A stretch of 64,000 bases of DNA from the NCBI GenBank assembly GCA_029884455.1, contig JAOUHU010000007.1:1-64000 (forward strand). Direction: 5' to 3'. The stretch is from Gammaproteobacteria bacterium. Its GTDB lineage: Bacteria; Pseudomonadota; Gammaproteobacteria; Steroidobacterales; Woeseiaceae. The notes under the pieces were generated by a model. It did not search any database and was not told where the DNA came from. It saw only the letters and a list, made by a program, of their open reading frames with translations. Positions 27,885 to 36,488 of this stretch are shown here, one piece after another. Both the position numbers and the translations under genes were made by a program. The stretch's first letter is position 1; every line of letters begins with the position of its first letter.

Positions 27885-28735
27885 CGAGCACCTTCACGTG
27901 CAATCAGTTCGTTGATTACCTCGATCAGGTTCGGGTAGCTGCCCGCTTCGGCGCCACCGGTACGGTATTTACCGTTGACAACCACGGTTGGTACGTTCTG
28001 GATCCCATAGCGGCGCGCCAGGTCTTCGGCGACGCGCAACTTCTGGCTGACCTCAAATGACTTCCAGGCGCGCTGAAAGTCATCTGCACTGACATCGAAC
28101 CGTGCGAACAGCGCTTGTATGGATGCTTCTGAGCCGAGCCGATTTCCACGACGATGATACTCATTGAACACCGCTTCATGAAAAGCAGCCGGATCCTTAA
28201 TTACACCATTCCTGCCCAGGACTTCCTCGGTGTAGTACAACTGAGCATGCATTTTCAGTCCCGCATTCCACATCGCAGGGACACGTACAAAACTAACGTT
28301 TGCCGGTTTGTCGGCAGCCCAGGGATTGATAAATTTTTCGAAGTCAAAACAATGCGGGCAGCCGTACCAGAAAAACTCTGCAACCTCGATCTTGTCAGCA
28401 CCACCAACGGTAGGTTGGGTTGGCACGAGCCGGAAATAGTGTTGATTTTCCTTGTACTTCCATTCCCGTGCCGGCGGCGCTGGCTCAACCGCCTCCCTCT
28501 GGGCCAAAACGATTTGCTGCTCGCCTGATTCCGGTTCCGCCGCAGATTCTTCGACGACTTCAAGTACTTCGTCGCTGGTTTCCGCTTCGCCAGGAGTCTC
28601 GGCGACATCTGCCGCGGGCTCCTGCGCGGTGTCTTCGATTACTGCCTCTGCAGCATCGGTTGGTGCAGCCGGGTCGTCACTGCCGCAGGCTGCCAGCAAT
28701 AACAACGCAGCGCCCATGCATAAAAACTTTTTCAT
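27881..28735 (-). CDS. dsbA: DsbA-family thiol:disulfide interchange lipoprotein
   Basis: A 284-residue protein with a lipoprotein signal (L-L-A-A-C, Cys17) and an unusual acidic, alanine/glutamate-rich linker (about 18-75). The thioredoxin fold follows, with active site C-P-H-C at 126-129 and the cis-proline in N-V-P-T-V-V-V-N-G. It would oxidise periplasmic thiols; cytochrome maturation and T2SS substrates are likely users. The linker and lipid anchor set it apart from the soluble E. coli DsbA. It sits immediately after the cytochrome c4 gene with no bases between, the same pairing of c4 and dsbA as in Pseudomonas near polA/yihA. Confidence 0.92.
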   Translation of the reverse strand: MKKFLCMGAALLLLAACGSDDPAAPTDAAEAVIEDTAQEPAADVAETPGEAETSDEVLEVVEESAAEPESGEQQIVLAQREAVEPAPPAREWKYKENQHYFRLVPTQPTVGGADKIEVAEFFWYGCPHCFDFEKFINPWAADKPANVSFVRVPAMWNAGLKMHAQLYYTEEVLGRNGVIKDPAAFHEAVFNEYHRRGNRLGSEASIQALFARFDVSADDFQRAWKSFEVSQKLRVAEDLARRYGIQNVPTVVVNGKYRTGGAEAGSYPNLIEVINELIAREGAR

Positions 28736-29386
28736 CTATTTCAAACCCTGTATGTAGGAGGAAATGGCCGTAATCTCTTCCTTGCTCATACGTCCCGCAA
28801 TGTCGCGCATGATCTTGGTCTTGCCGTCCGAGGTTCTCGACTCAGCCGCATAGTCACGCAATTGCTTGGCAGTGTATGTGGCATGTTGACCACTCAGCAT
28901 TGGATAAGTTGCAGCCGGGTTGCCGCGTCCGGTTGGGCCATGGCAGGCAAGGCACGCGGGTACTTTGGTCTGCTCGTTACCGCCGCGATAAAGAGCTTCG
29001 GCGCGTGCCAGCATTTGCTCATCGGCGACCGAATTCACGGCGGCAGGCAGACTCTCAAAATAAACGGCGAGGTCACGAATATCCTGGTCCGATAATGGCA
29101 TTGCCATGCTGGTCATCAGCGGGTCGCTGCGAGTGGCCTTGCCGTCCGCGCCAGGCTGAAATGCTTTCAGCTGGGCAACGATGTAGGGAGCGTTCTGGCC
29201 TGCAAGGTTCGGCCACATGGGGTTGGCGCTGTTGCCGGCCGTGCCATGACAGGCGGAACAGGTAATCGACTTGGCCTTGCCCGCTTCAGCCGAACCGTCA
29301 ACAAGACTGTCGGCGCTGACAGGCAGGGACGCCAGTGCCAGGACGGCAACGGCGCATAAAGTATTGATACTGGTTTTCATATTCAC
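28736..29386 (-). CDS. Cytochrome c4, di-heme
   Basis: A 216-residue secreted cytochrome. The signal peptide covers 1-25. The two halves are homologous, with CxxCH haem sites at 43-47 (C-S-A-C-H) and 145-149 (C-L-A-C-H) and downstream Met ligands in M-A-M-P-L-S-type and similar segments. Cytochrome c4 carries electrons in the periplasm from the bc1 complex towards terminal oxidases. The gene is divergent from yihA and is followed directly by dsbA. Confidence 0.95.
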   Translation of the reverse strand: MNMKTSINTLCAVAVLALASLPVSADSLVDGSAEAGKAKSITCSACHGTAGNSANPMWPNLAGQNAPYIVAQLKAFQPGADGKATRSDPLMTSMAMPLSDQDIRDLAVYFESLPAAVNSVADEQMLARAEALYRGGNEQTKVPACLACHGPTGRGNPAATYPMLSGQHATYTAKQLRDYAAESRTSDGKTKIMRDIAGRMSKEEITAISSYIQGLK

Positions 29387-29470
29387 TTAACCGCTACATC
29401 CTCGCGATGGCCAAGACCACCGCTCACAGGTTTTGATTATGCCCCGCTATCATCGGGGGGCGACGGACTG

Positions 29471-29510
29471 CGAAGCGCTCGAAGCCTTGCCGCATAAGCC
29501 CGAAGCGCTC
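29471..29510. repeat. Direct repeat CGAAGCGCTC, two copies 30 bp apart
   Basis: Exact 10-base copies at 29471-29480 and 29501-29510, each containing the palindrome AGCGCT, in the divergent region between cytochrome c4 and yihA. Spacing of about three helical turns would suit a dimeric regulator. No named motif recognised. Confidence 0.35.
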
Positions 29511-29555
29511 AGACTCTGGGGCCAAATTATACACGACAATCTCCGGGCGTAACCC

Positions 29556-30152
29556 ATGTCGCAGTACCCGAATGCCGCATTTATCAAGAGCGCGAACGCT
29601 CTGGATCAGTTTCCAGTGGATTCAGGTTCGGAGGTCGCCGTCGCCGGTCGTTCCAATGCGGGTAAATCCAGCGCCATCAATATTATTGTCAACCGGCGTC
29701 AATTTGCGCGTACCAGCAAGACGCCGGGTCGGACGCAGCTGGTTAACTTTTTCAAGCTCAGCGACGGGCAAAGGCTGGTCGATTTGCCAGGCTACGGTTT
29801 CGCGCGCGTCGCCGATTCGATGCGCGAGCATTGGGGCGAGTTGTTGTCCGGTTATTTTCAGATTCGCCAAAGCCTGTCGGGCCTGTTGCTGGTGGCGGAC
29901 ATGCGTCGACGTCTCACGGACTATGATCGGGCGATGCTGCAATTCGCTGCGGACGTGCAGGTACCCGTGCATGTGCTGCTGACCAAGGCGGACAAGCTCA
30001 AACGCGGACCGGCAGCCGCTGCAGTGTTCGAAGTGCAGCGAGAGCTGGCGGGCAGGGCGACGGTGCAGGCATTCTCGGCAACCAGCCGACTGGGCGAGGA
30101 CCAGGCCCGGCAAAAGCTCGAAGACTTCCTGCGCACTCCGCGACCTGCATAA
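29556..30152 (+). CDS. engB: Ribosome biogenesis GTPase YihA/EngB
   Basis: A 198-residue GTPase with G1 G-R-S-N-A-G-K-S-S, G3 D-L-P-G-Y-G and G4 T-K-A-D-K, and the expected length for the family. It helps late assembly of the 50S subunit. It converges on polA with a putative sRNA gene between them, the arrangement seen in E. coli and Pseudomonas. Its TAA stop touches the A tract of the opposite-strand terminator. Confidence 0.96.
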   Translation: MSQYPNAAFIKSANALDQFPVDSGSEVAVAGRSNAGKSSAINIIVNRRQFARTSKTPGRTQLVNFFKLSDGQRLVDLPGYGFARVADSMREHWGELLSGYFQIRQSLSGLLLVADMRRRLTDYDRAMLQFAADVQVPVHVLLTKADKLKRGPAAAAVFEVQRELAGRATVQAFSATSRLGEDQARQKLEDFLRTPRPA

Positions 30153-30183
30153 AAAAGGCCCCGGGACACGAGGTGCCCGGGGC
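30151..30183 (-). terminator. Intrinsic terminator of the putative sRNA
   Basis: GCCCCGGG at 30158-30165 pairs with CCCGGGGC at 30176-30183. On the minus strand the stem is followed by C and six T residues (30156-30151). Confidence 0.9.
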
Positions 30184-30265
30184 AGTAAAAAGCAACCAGC
30201 TTTGGGGTTACCTGGTCGCGCACTCGTTTAGGGAGGTAAACGGGTGAAGTGACAAAGTGCACTCA
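30151..30265 (-). ncRNA. Putative small RNA at the Spot 42/ErsA locus
   Basis: Between polA and yihA, on the polA strand, a sigma-E-like promoter is followed about 115 bases later by an intrinsic terminator. The intervening RNA has no convincing reading frame. It contains a C-rich stretch (complement of 30228-30240, reading U-U-U-A-C-C-U-C-C-C-U), which could pair with Shine-Dalgarno regions, and a small hairpin A-C-C-A-G/C-U-G-G-U (about 30194-30215). In E. coli Spot 42 and in Pseudomonas ErsA occupy this same locus. Similarity here is of position and layout, not of recognised sequence. The start is placed six to seven bases after the -10. Confidence 0.6.
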
Positions 30266-30271
30266 GAGAAC

Positions 30272-30299
30272 ATAGAGTCTGGACTGACTCTAAAGTTCC
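30272..30299 (-). promoter_or_regulatory. Sigma-E/AlgU-like promoter of the putative sRNA
   Basis: On the minus strand GGAACTT (30299-30293), 16 bases and TCTAT (30276-30272) match the extracytoplasmic stress sigma consensus GGAACTT-N16-TCTAA except for the last base. ErsA of Pseudomonas is transcribed by the equivalent sigma factor from the same locus. Confidence 0.5.
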
Positions 30300-30366
30300 T
30301 CGCAATACGTAAATCTTGGATTTATATGCAATTTTAGGAAGACGCAGCAGGCGCTTTTCGGCCAGG

Positions 30367-30389
30367 TTGTGGCAGGCCGCCTGCCACAA
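30367..30389. repeat. Perfect 11-bp inverted repeat after polA
   Basis: TTGTGGCAGGC and its exact complement are separated by one base, 12 bases after the polA stop. No T run follows on either strand. It may end or stabilise the polA transcript and separate it from the sRNA. Confidence 0.55.
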
Positions 30390-30400
30390 TTCGTCTGTAG

Positions 30401-33106
30401 CTAGTGCGCTTCGTCCCAGTTGAGGCCGCGGCCGACGTCGACCCTGAGCGGTACTGCGAGTTCCGCTGCGGCACACATGATCTTGCGGACCTGGTCCTGA
30501 AAGGCGTCGACCTGGTCGCTGGCGACCTCAAATACAAGTTCGTCGTGTACCTGCATAATCATGCGGCCGTCGGGCCTCGCCGCGAGCAGCCAGTCGTGCA
30601 CTGAGATCATTGCGCGCTTGATGATGTCCGCGGCGGTGCCCTGCATGGGCGCATTGATCGCTGTGCGTTCCGCGTACTGGCGCAAATTTGCATTGCGTGA
30701 ATTGATATCGGGCAGGTACAGGCGGCGGCCGAAAACAGTTTCGACAAAACCCTCAACGCGGGCCTGCTCACGAATGGCTTCCATAAATGCCTTGATCCCG
30801 GGGTAGCGATCGAAATACAGGTTGACGTACTCCTGTGCCTGGCCGCGCGCGATCCCGAGCTGTTTGGCCAGGCCAAAAGCAGACATGCCGTACATCAGGC
30901 CAAAATTGATTGCCTTCGCCGAGCGGCGCTGCTCCGCGGTGACATCTTCGAGCGGCAGTTCGAACACTTCAGCGGCGGTCGCCTGGTGAACGTCCAAATC
31001 GGCGGCAAACGCCTTGCACAGTCCTGCATCACCAGACAGGTGTGCCATGATGCGCAATTCGATCTGCGAATAGTCAGCGGCGAGCAACAAATAGCCCGGC
31101 GGTGCGATAAATGCCTGGCGAATGCGGCGACCTTCCGGTGAGCGAATCGGAATGTTTTGCAGGTTCGGGTCGGTGGATGACAATCGTCCGGTGGCGGCAA
31201 TCGCCTGGTGATAGGAGGTATGCACCCGACCGGTGCTCGGCGCTATCTGTAGCGGCAACTTGTCGGTATAGGTGCTTTTGAGTTTACTGACACTGCGGTA
31301 GTCCATGATCACTCGCGGTAGCTCGTACTCGTCGGCCAGTTCGATCAGCACATCTTCCGCAGTGGAAGGCTGTCCTTTCGGAGTTTTGCGAAGCACCGGC
31401 AGGCCGAGCTTTTCGAACAGTATTTCCTGCAGTTGTTTGGGTGAACCCAGATTGAAGGGACCGCCGGCGAGTGTGTGAGCCTCGGTCTCGAGTGCCTGCA
31501 TTTTTTTTGCCAGTTCCGTGCTTTGTGCGGCCAGCATCTTGCGATCAATCAGCACGCCGGTTTCCTCCATCTGCCAAAGCACCGGTACCAATGGCTGCTC
31601 GATGTCTTCGTACACGCGCAATAGCGACCCGGTCGCCTTGAGTTTCGCGATCAGGGTTTGGTGCAGCTGCAAGGTGACATCGGCGTCCTCGGCCGCATAC
31701 GGTGCCGCCGTCTCCAGATCGATCTGGTTGAAGCTCAGTTGTTTTGCGCCTTTGCCGGCAACGTCCTCGTAATGAATGGTGTCTCGATCCAGGTACAGGC
31801 GCGCAACCGAATCCATGTCGTGACGCGTCGCAACGCTGTTGAGCACATAGGACTCGAGCATGGAATCAAAGCGCATGCCGGCGAGCCGGATGCCATGCCT
31901 GGCGAGCACGTGTGCGTCGTACTTTAGGTGATGGCCGACTTTGCTGGCCTGCGGGTCTTCGAAAAAAGTTCTAAATTTTTCAAGTACTTCAGTGCGCGGC
32001 AATTGGTCCGGTGCACCCGGGTAGTCGTGGCCCACCGGAATGTACGCCGCCTCGCCCGCGTGTACGGCCAGTGATATGCCAACCACCTCGGCCGCCATGT
32101 AGTCGAGGCTCGTGGTCTCGGTATCGACGGCAACCAGTTCGGCATTTCGCACTTTCTGCAGCCATCGATCAAAGCTTGCCCAGTCGAGTACCGTTTCATA
32201 ATGATTTTCACCGGTAGCCGCAGGAGCGGACTGCCCTGTCTCAGCAGCGGCCGGCAAGTCATCGAGCTGGCGCAACAATGTGCGTAACTCGAAACGCGTG
32301 TACACACTTTTCAGCTTCCGAACATCGGCTGTCGCTGGTTGCAAATCATCAATGGCAAACGGCAGTTCGACGTCGAGCTTGATTGTCGCAAGCTGCTGCG
32401 ACAGCCGTAGCTGGTCAATATTTTCGCGCAGACTGTCGCCGACCTTGCCGCTAATCTCGTCGGAGTGCTCGACGATGCCCTCGGCAGTGCCAAACTGGTT
32501 GAGCCATTTCGCCGCAGTTTTGGCGCCCACCTTCGGAACGCCCGGAATATTGTCCGAGCTGTCACCGACCAGCGCGAGGTAATCAATAATCTGCTCCGGG
32601 AACACGTCGAACTTTGCTTTCACTGCGTCGCGGTCCAACACGCTGTCGGTCATTGTATTGACCAGCGTGACGCGGTCATTGACGAGCTGCGCCATATCCT
32701 TGTCGCCGGTTGACACCAGCACATCGAGACCGGCATCCGCGGCACGTTTGCAAAGAGTTCCAATGACATCGTCTGCCTCGACACCGGCGATCTGCAGCAA
32801 AGGCAGTCCCATCGCTTTTACAGCATCCAGAATCGGCTCAAGCTGCGCGCGCAGCTCGTCCGGCATTGGCGGCCGGGTAGCCTTGTAGTCGGCAAAGAAT
32901 TCATCACGAAAGGTCTTGCCAGGCGCGTCGAAAACCACGGCGATATGTGTAGCTGGTTGTTCGCGAACCAGCTTGTTGATCATGTTTAATACGCCGTGCA
33001 GGGCGCCTGTCGGCTCGCCCTTCGAGTTCGTGAGTTTAGGCAGGGCGTGAAACGCCCGATACAGATAGGACGAGCCGTCAATCAGGATCAGATCTGCGCC
33101 CGGCAT
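30401..33106 (-). CDS. polA: DNA polymerase I
   Basis: A 901-residue, full-length enzyme. The 5'-3' exonuclease domain covers about 1-290 (V-E-A-D-D-V-I-G-T-L, S-T-G-D-K-D-M-A-Q-L). The proofreading domain is about 310-500 and keeps its acidic residues (V-D-T-E-T, Y-A-A-E-D-A-D-V-T). The polymerase domain carries motif A D-Y-S-Q-I-E-L-R-I, motif B K-A-I-N-F-G-L-M-Y-G-M and motif C Q-V-H-D-E-L-V-F. All three activities therefore look intact. It acts in Okazaki fragment maturation and repair. It lies eight bases downstream of lptM, at the end of the arginine gene run, so some read-through from there is likely. Confidence 0.98.
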   Translation of the reverse strand: MPGADLILIDGSSYLYRAFHALPKLTNSKGEPTGALHGVLNMINKLVREQPATHIAVVFDAPGKTFRDEFFADYKATRPPMPDELRAQLEPILDAVKAMGLPLLQIAGVEADDVIGTLCKRAADAGLDVLVSTGDKDMAQLVNDRVTLVNTMTDSVLDRDAVKAKFDVFPEQIIDYLALVGDSSDNIPGVPKVGAKTAAKWLNQFGTAEGIVEHSDEISGKVGDSLRENIDQLRLSQQLATIKLDVELPFAIDDLQPATADVRKLKSVYTRFELRTLLRQLDDLPAAAETGQSAPAATGENHYETVLDWASFDRWLQKVRNAELVAVDTETTSLDYMAAEVVGISLAVHAGEAAYIPVGHDYPGAPDQLPRTEVLEKFRTFFEDPQASKVGHHLKYDAHVLARHGIRLAGMRFDSMLESYVLNSVATRHDMDSVARLYLDRDTIHYEDVAGKGAKQLSFNQIDLETAAPYAAEDADVTLQLHQTLIAKLKATGSLLRVYEDIEQPLVPVLWQMEETGVLIDRKMLAAQSTELAKKMQALETEAHTLAGGPFNLGSPKQLQEILFEKLGLPVLRKTPKGQPSTAEDVLIELADEYELPRVIMDYRSVSKLKSTYTDKLPLQIAPSTGRVHTSYHQAIAATGRLSSTDPNLQNIPIRSPEGRRIRQAFIAPPGYLLLAADYSQIELRIMAHLSGDAGLCKAFAADLDVHQATAAEVFELPLEDVTAEQRRSAKAINFGLMYGMSAFGLAKQLGIARGQAQEYVNLYFDRYPGIKAFMEAIREQARVEGFVETVFGRRLYLPDINSRNANLRQYAERTAINAPMQGTAADIIKRAMISVHDWLLAARPDGRMIMQVHDELVFEVASDQVDAFQDQVRKIMCAAAELAVPLRVDVGRGLNWDEAH

Positions 33107-33114
33107 AGCGGGGC

Positions 33115-33294
33115 TTACTGAGGGTCGGATTCTGCAGCTTCTTCCTTGTCTTCGTCCTCAGTGGCCGTTTGATCGCTAACCGGTTGCACAACAGAACTCG
33201 GATTACCGGAAACGTACAGTGGACCGCTTTGACCGCAACCGAGCAGGAACATGGTCAGCAGCAATGCCGTGGAATTACGTACAGGATTTTTCAT
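33115..33294 (-). CDS. lptM: LptM (YifL)-like small lipoprotein
   Basis: A 59-residue lipoprotein from ATG 33294 (a TTG three codons earlier is also open). The signal ends L-L-G-C-G-Q-S-G-P-L-Y, and C-G-x-x-G-P-L-Y right after the lipid-modified cysteine is the LptM hallmark. The tail is acidic (E-D-E-D-K-E-E-A). LptM promotes maturation of the LptD/LptE lipopolysaccharide translocon. In many relatives it precedes lysA and dapF; here it sits between argH and polA. Confidence 0.85.
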   Translation of the reverse strand: MKNPVRNSTALLLTMFLLGCGQSGPLYVSGNPSSVVQPVSDQTATEDEDKEEAAESDPQ

Positions 33295-33355
33295 GACTGG
33301 CAACCTTTGCGTAGATGGCCCGATTATAAAGAGAAGCGGGACGTATTGTGCAGAT

Positions 33356-34540
33356 CTATTTCACGAAACGCTCAGCAATGCGCCGATAGGCGTCGCGAAA
33401 CGGTATGCCTTCTTCACGAACAATACGATTGGCCTCTTCTGCGGCGTAAATTCCCGGGTCGAGGCGGATGTTCTCGGCAATGAATCGCATACCGTCGAGT
33501 ACATAGGCCATGATGTCGACACTTTCAATGCCAAGATCAATGCCGCGAAACAGGGGCGCTTTCAGCCGCTGCAGGTCGCGCTGGTAGCCGGATGGCAATT
33601 TCGCGGTGATCAGCAACGATTCATCAAGACAGGCTTGCGTCGTGGCAGCCGCAGCACGAATAAGCTCGAGCACGTCCGGATTGCGTTTCTGCGGCATGAT
33701 GGACGAGCCGGTCGTAACCTCCGCTGGCAATGCAATGTAGCTGAATTCCTGTGTGTAAAAGAGCAACAGGTCTGATGCCATGCGACCGAGGTCCTGTACC
33801 AGCAAGGTGATCTCGAATAACAGAGCTGATTCCGCCTTGCCGCGTGACAACTGTACAGCGGTTACAGGCTGTTGCGTGACGTCAAAGCCGAGTTTCTGCG
33901 CGGTCAGGTTGCGATCGATAGGCAGGCCCGGCGTACCGTAGCCGGCCGCACTGCCGAGCGGGTTCTTGTTGATACGCCGTCGCACGGACTGCAGACCGGC
34001 AACAATATCGACGAAGGCTTCATCGAAACCACCACACCAGAGTGCCACCGATGACGGCATGGCCTGTTGCATGTGCGTGTAGCCGGGCAGTGGAATCGTG
34101 CCTTGGCGTTCAGCGACGCCACGCAGTGATGCACGCAAGGCTTCGACTCGTTGCGTCAAGTCTGTTGCGACATCGCGCAAGTACAGTCGCAAGGCGGTCA
34201 GCACCTGGTCATTGCGCGAACGCCCGAGGTGCATACGCGCTCCGGCCGAACCGATATTCTCGACCAGGCGTGATTCCAGCGCCGTGTGCGCGTCTTCATC
34301 CTCGATGCGGATTGACCACTTGCCTGCCGCGAAATCAGCGTCAAGCCGCCTGAGGCCAGCACAAATTGAAGCGCTGTCGACGCCATTGATCAGGCCAGTC
34401 GCCGCCAGCATTTCGACGTGCGCAATCGAACCCAGGACATCGTAATGCACCAGACGCGCGTCGAGCATATGATCTTCGCCCGCGGTGTAGCGCAAGATCC
34501 TCGCATCCAGTGGCAGGCCTTTGTCCCAGAGCCGGCTCAA
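33356..34540 (-). CDS. argH: Argininosuccinate lyase, short form
   Basis: A 394-residue enzyme of the fumarase/aspartase superfamily. It has the signature S-S-I-M-P-Q-K-R-N-P, G-R-S-R-N-D-Q and the catalytic region T-H-M-Q-Q-A-M-P. It catalyses the last step of arginine synthesis, splitting argininosuccinate into arginine and fumarate. It is shorter than E. coli ArgH (about 457) because the C-terminal helical part is reduced. Translation starts at TTG within a TTGA overlap with argB; M-S-R-L-W aligns with the L-W-G start of the family, which supports this start. Confidence 0.93.
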   Translation of the reverse strand: MSRLWDKGLPLDARILRYTAGEDHMLDARLVHYDVLGSIAHVEMLAATGLINGVDSASICAGLRRLDADFAAGKWSIRIEDEDAHTALESRLVENIGSAGARMHLGRSRNDQVLTALRLYLRDVATDLTQRVEALRASLRGVAERQGTIPLPGYTHMQQAMPSSVALWCGGFDEAFVDIVAGLQSVRRRINKNPLGSAAGYGTPGLPIDRNLTAQKLGFDVTQQPVTAVQLSRGKAESALLFEITLLVQDLGRMASDLLLFYTQEFSYIALPAEVTTGSSIMPQKRNPDVLELIRAAAATTQACLDESLLITAKLPSGYQRDLQRLKAPLFRGIDLGIESVDIMAYVLDGMRFIAENIRLDPGIYAAEEANRIVREEGIPFRDAYRRIAERFVK

Positions 34541-35466
34541 CTGGCAGCACCCTGTTCAGCCGGCGATAGCGCGGAAATGTCATTCACGACCAGCGTGCCG
34601 GTGCCTTCGTTGGTAAATACTTCGAGCAGCAAACTGTCCGGAAGCTTGTAGGAAATAACGTGCACCCGGCTGACACCGTTCGCCAGCGCGGCATCAATCG
34701 CTGCTGCTTTTGGCAACATGCCGTCAGCGAGCTTGCCGTCCTGCTTGAGTTTGGTAAGTGCAGCACGATCGATGTAACTGATCAGTGACGAGGGATCATT
34801 GACATCTTCGAGTATGCCGGGCGCGCCGGTTGCCAGTATCAGTTTCTCGGCCTTCAGTTCGGCGGCGATGGCGGCAGCGACCGTATCGGCGTTGATATTC
34901 AGGACCTGGCCGGACTCATCGCAGGAAAGCGGGCTGACGACGGGCATGAAGCCACTGTCGAGCTGCTTGCGCAGGATGCCTGCGTCAACCGCGTCAATAT
35001 CACCGACAAAACCGTAGTCGACGGTGTCTTTGCCTTTTCGCACGACGGGCTGGCGGCGCCGCGCGCGGATCAGGCCCGCATCAATGCCGCTGATGCCGAT
35101 CGCTGGAATCTGCAAGTCGCGACAGGACGCGAGTATGCGCGTGTTGATCTGGCCGTTCAGAACCATGGTCGCTACCTCGACCGATGCACTGTCGGTGACG
35201 CGTCGCCCGTCGATAAAAGTCGTGTCCAGCCCCAGCGCAGTCGCGAGTTGGGTTGATTGCGGTCCACCGCCGTGTATCAGGACCACGTGGATGCCAACCT
35301 GGTGCAGCAGGCCAACCTGCTCCATCAGCGCAGTAGTCAACAACGGCTCGGCGAACACTTCGCCGCCCACCTTGAGGACAAAAACCTTGCCCTTGAACAA
35401 GCGAATGTAGGGTGCAGCATGTTTCAGCGCAGAGACAATTATCGCGCGGTCTTTGTTGGCGGTCAT
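34537..35466 (-). CDS. argB: Acetylglutamate kinase
   Basis: A 309-residue amino-acid kinase. The open frame extends upstream, but ATG 35466 overlaps the argF' stop as ATGA and gives the right length. It shows V-L-K-V-G-G-E near the N-terminus, I-H-G-G-G-P-Q, L-N-I-N-A-D-T-V and D-G-M-L-P-K. It phosphorylates N-acetylglutamate. Xanthomonas has an N-acetylglutamate synthase/kinase fusion; here no C-terminal GNAT domain is present, so the synthase must be elsewhere. The N-terminal extension I-V-S-A-L-K-H-A-A-P-Y-I-R-L-F resembles arginine-sensitive kinases. Confidence 0.93.
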   Translation of the reverse strand: MTANKDRAIIVSALKHAAPYIRLFKGKVFVLKVGGEVFAEPLLTTALMEQVGLLHQVGIHVVLIHGGGPQSTQLATALGLDTTFIDGRRVTDSASVEVATMVLNGQINTRILASCRDLQIPAIGISGIDAGLIRARRRQPVVRKGKDTVDYGFVGDIDAVDAGILRKQLDSGFMPVVSPLSCDESGQVLNINADTVAAAIAAELKAEKLILATGAPGILEDVNDPSSLISYIDRAALTKLKQDGKLADGMLPKAAAIDAALANGVSRVHVISYKLPDSLLLEVFTNEGTGTLVVNDISALSPAEQGAAS

Positions 35467-36470
35467 GCGCCTGCTCCAAGCATCTGGTAAAGCACTGCCA
35501 TCTGCGCCAGCATTCGATTGCGCGCCTCGTGTATCACGACACTGCGGGGACCGTCCAGCACCGGTTCGCTGACCACCACGCCACGCCGTACCGGCAGGCA
35601 ATGCATGAAGCGACAGTCCGCGCGTGCGTTCTCAAACCAGGGTTCATCCACACACCAGTGCTCGAGTTCCCGGCGCAGGGCGAGATCGCCGAGCTTGTCG
35701 CCGTAGGCGCTCGTTGACGACCAGGATTTTGCATAAATAATATGCGCGTCCTGCATGGCCTCGACCCGATCGGTCGACTCTTGCACGGAGCCGCCGTTTG
35801 CAGCCGCCGCCTTGCGCGCCTTGTCCATGATTGCCTCGGGAAGCGCGAATCCGTCCGGCCGCAGCACGGTAACGTCCATGCCACGCCTTGCAGCCATGTA
35901 CAGGGTCGAGGCGGGTACTGCCAGCGGCAGGGCCTTGGGGTGGTACGCCCAGCTGAGCACGAACTTGCCGCCATTGACCGGCACCTGCAAGTCGTCAAGC
36001 GTCTTCCAGTCCGCCAGATTCTGGCAAGGGTGATTCATGGCTGATTCCATATTGATCCAGGGAGTGTCGATCAGGTCCGTCATTGCCATGAAATCGGTCT
36101 CGGCCATATCGGCGGCAAGACTCTTACGCTCGGCGAATGCCCGAATACCTATCGCGTCGCCATACGACGCAATCACCGGTACGGCCTCGCGAATGTGCTC
36201 GGCGGCGGCGCCATCCATGACGATGCCCGGACGCGTTTCGAGTCCGTGAATGGACATGTCCGGCGAGATCACGAACGAACCCCCGCCGAGCCGGATCATT
36301 GCGGCCTGAAACGAGGCCAAGGTGCGCAGCGACGGGCTCATGAACAGCAGGGAAAGGACCTTGCCGCGCAATGCCGTGGGCTCCGGGTGCTGGTCCAGCC
36401 GTTTGGCAAGATGCAATAGTGCCTTGATTTCCTCGTTGCCGAAGTCGGCCAGATCATTGAATATTTTCAT
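35463..36470 (-). CDS. argF': N-acetylornithine (or N-succinylornithine) carbamoyltransferase
   Basis: A 335-residue transcarbamylase starting at ATG 36470 behind AGAGAGAG. It has S-L-R-T-L-A-S-F-Q as carbamoyl-phosphate loop instead of the S-T-R-T-R of ornithine transcarbamylase, H-P-C-Q, and F-M-H-C-L-P-V-R-R. The last motif, together with L-E-T-R-P-G-I-V-M-D-G, is typical of acetyl/succinyl-ornithine transcarbamylases from Xanthomonas and Bacteroides. It would carbamoylate the acylated ornithine before deacylation, so arginine would be made through acetylcitrulline. Which acyl group is used cannot be decided by eye. No deacetylase gene is in the operon. Confidence 0.88.
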   Translation of the reverse strand: MKIFNDLADFGNEEIKALLHLAKRLDQHPEPTALRGKVLSLLFMSPSLRTLASFQAAMIRLGGGSFVISPDMSIHGLETRPGIVMDGAAAEHIREAVPVIASYGDAIGIRAFAERKSLAADMAETDFMAMTDLIDTPWINMESAMNHPCQNLADWKTLDDLQVPVNGGKFVLSWAYHPKALPLAVPASTLYMAARRGMDVTVLRPDGFALPEAIMDKARKAAAANGGSVQESTDRVEAMQDAHIIYAKSWSSTSAYGDKLGDLALRRELEHWCVDEPWFENARADCRFMHCLPVRRGVVVSEPVLDGPRSVVIHEARNRMLAQMAVLYQMLGAGA

Positions 36471-36488
36471 TCACTCTCTCTTTGCTTG

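Noticed and set aside
30367-30389. Inverted repeat after polA as a classical terminator
   Set aside because: The stem is perfect but no T run follows on either strand, so it is listed only as a repeat.
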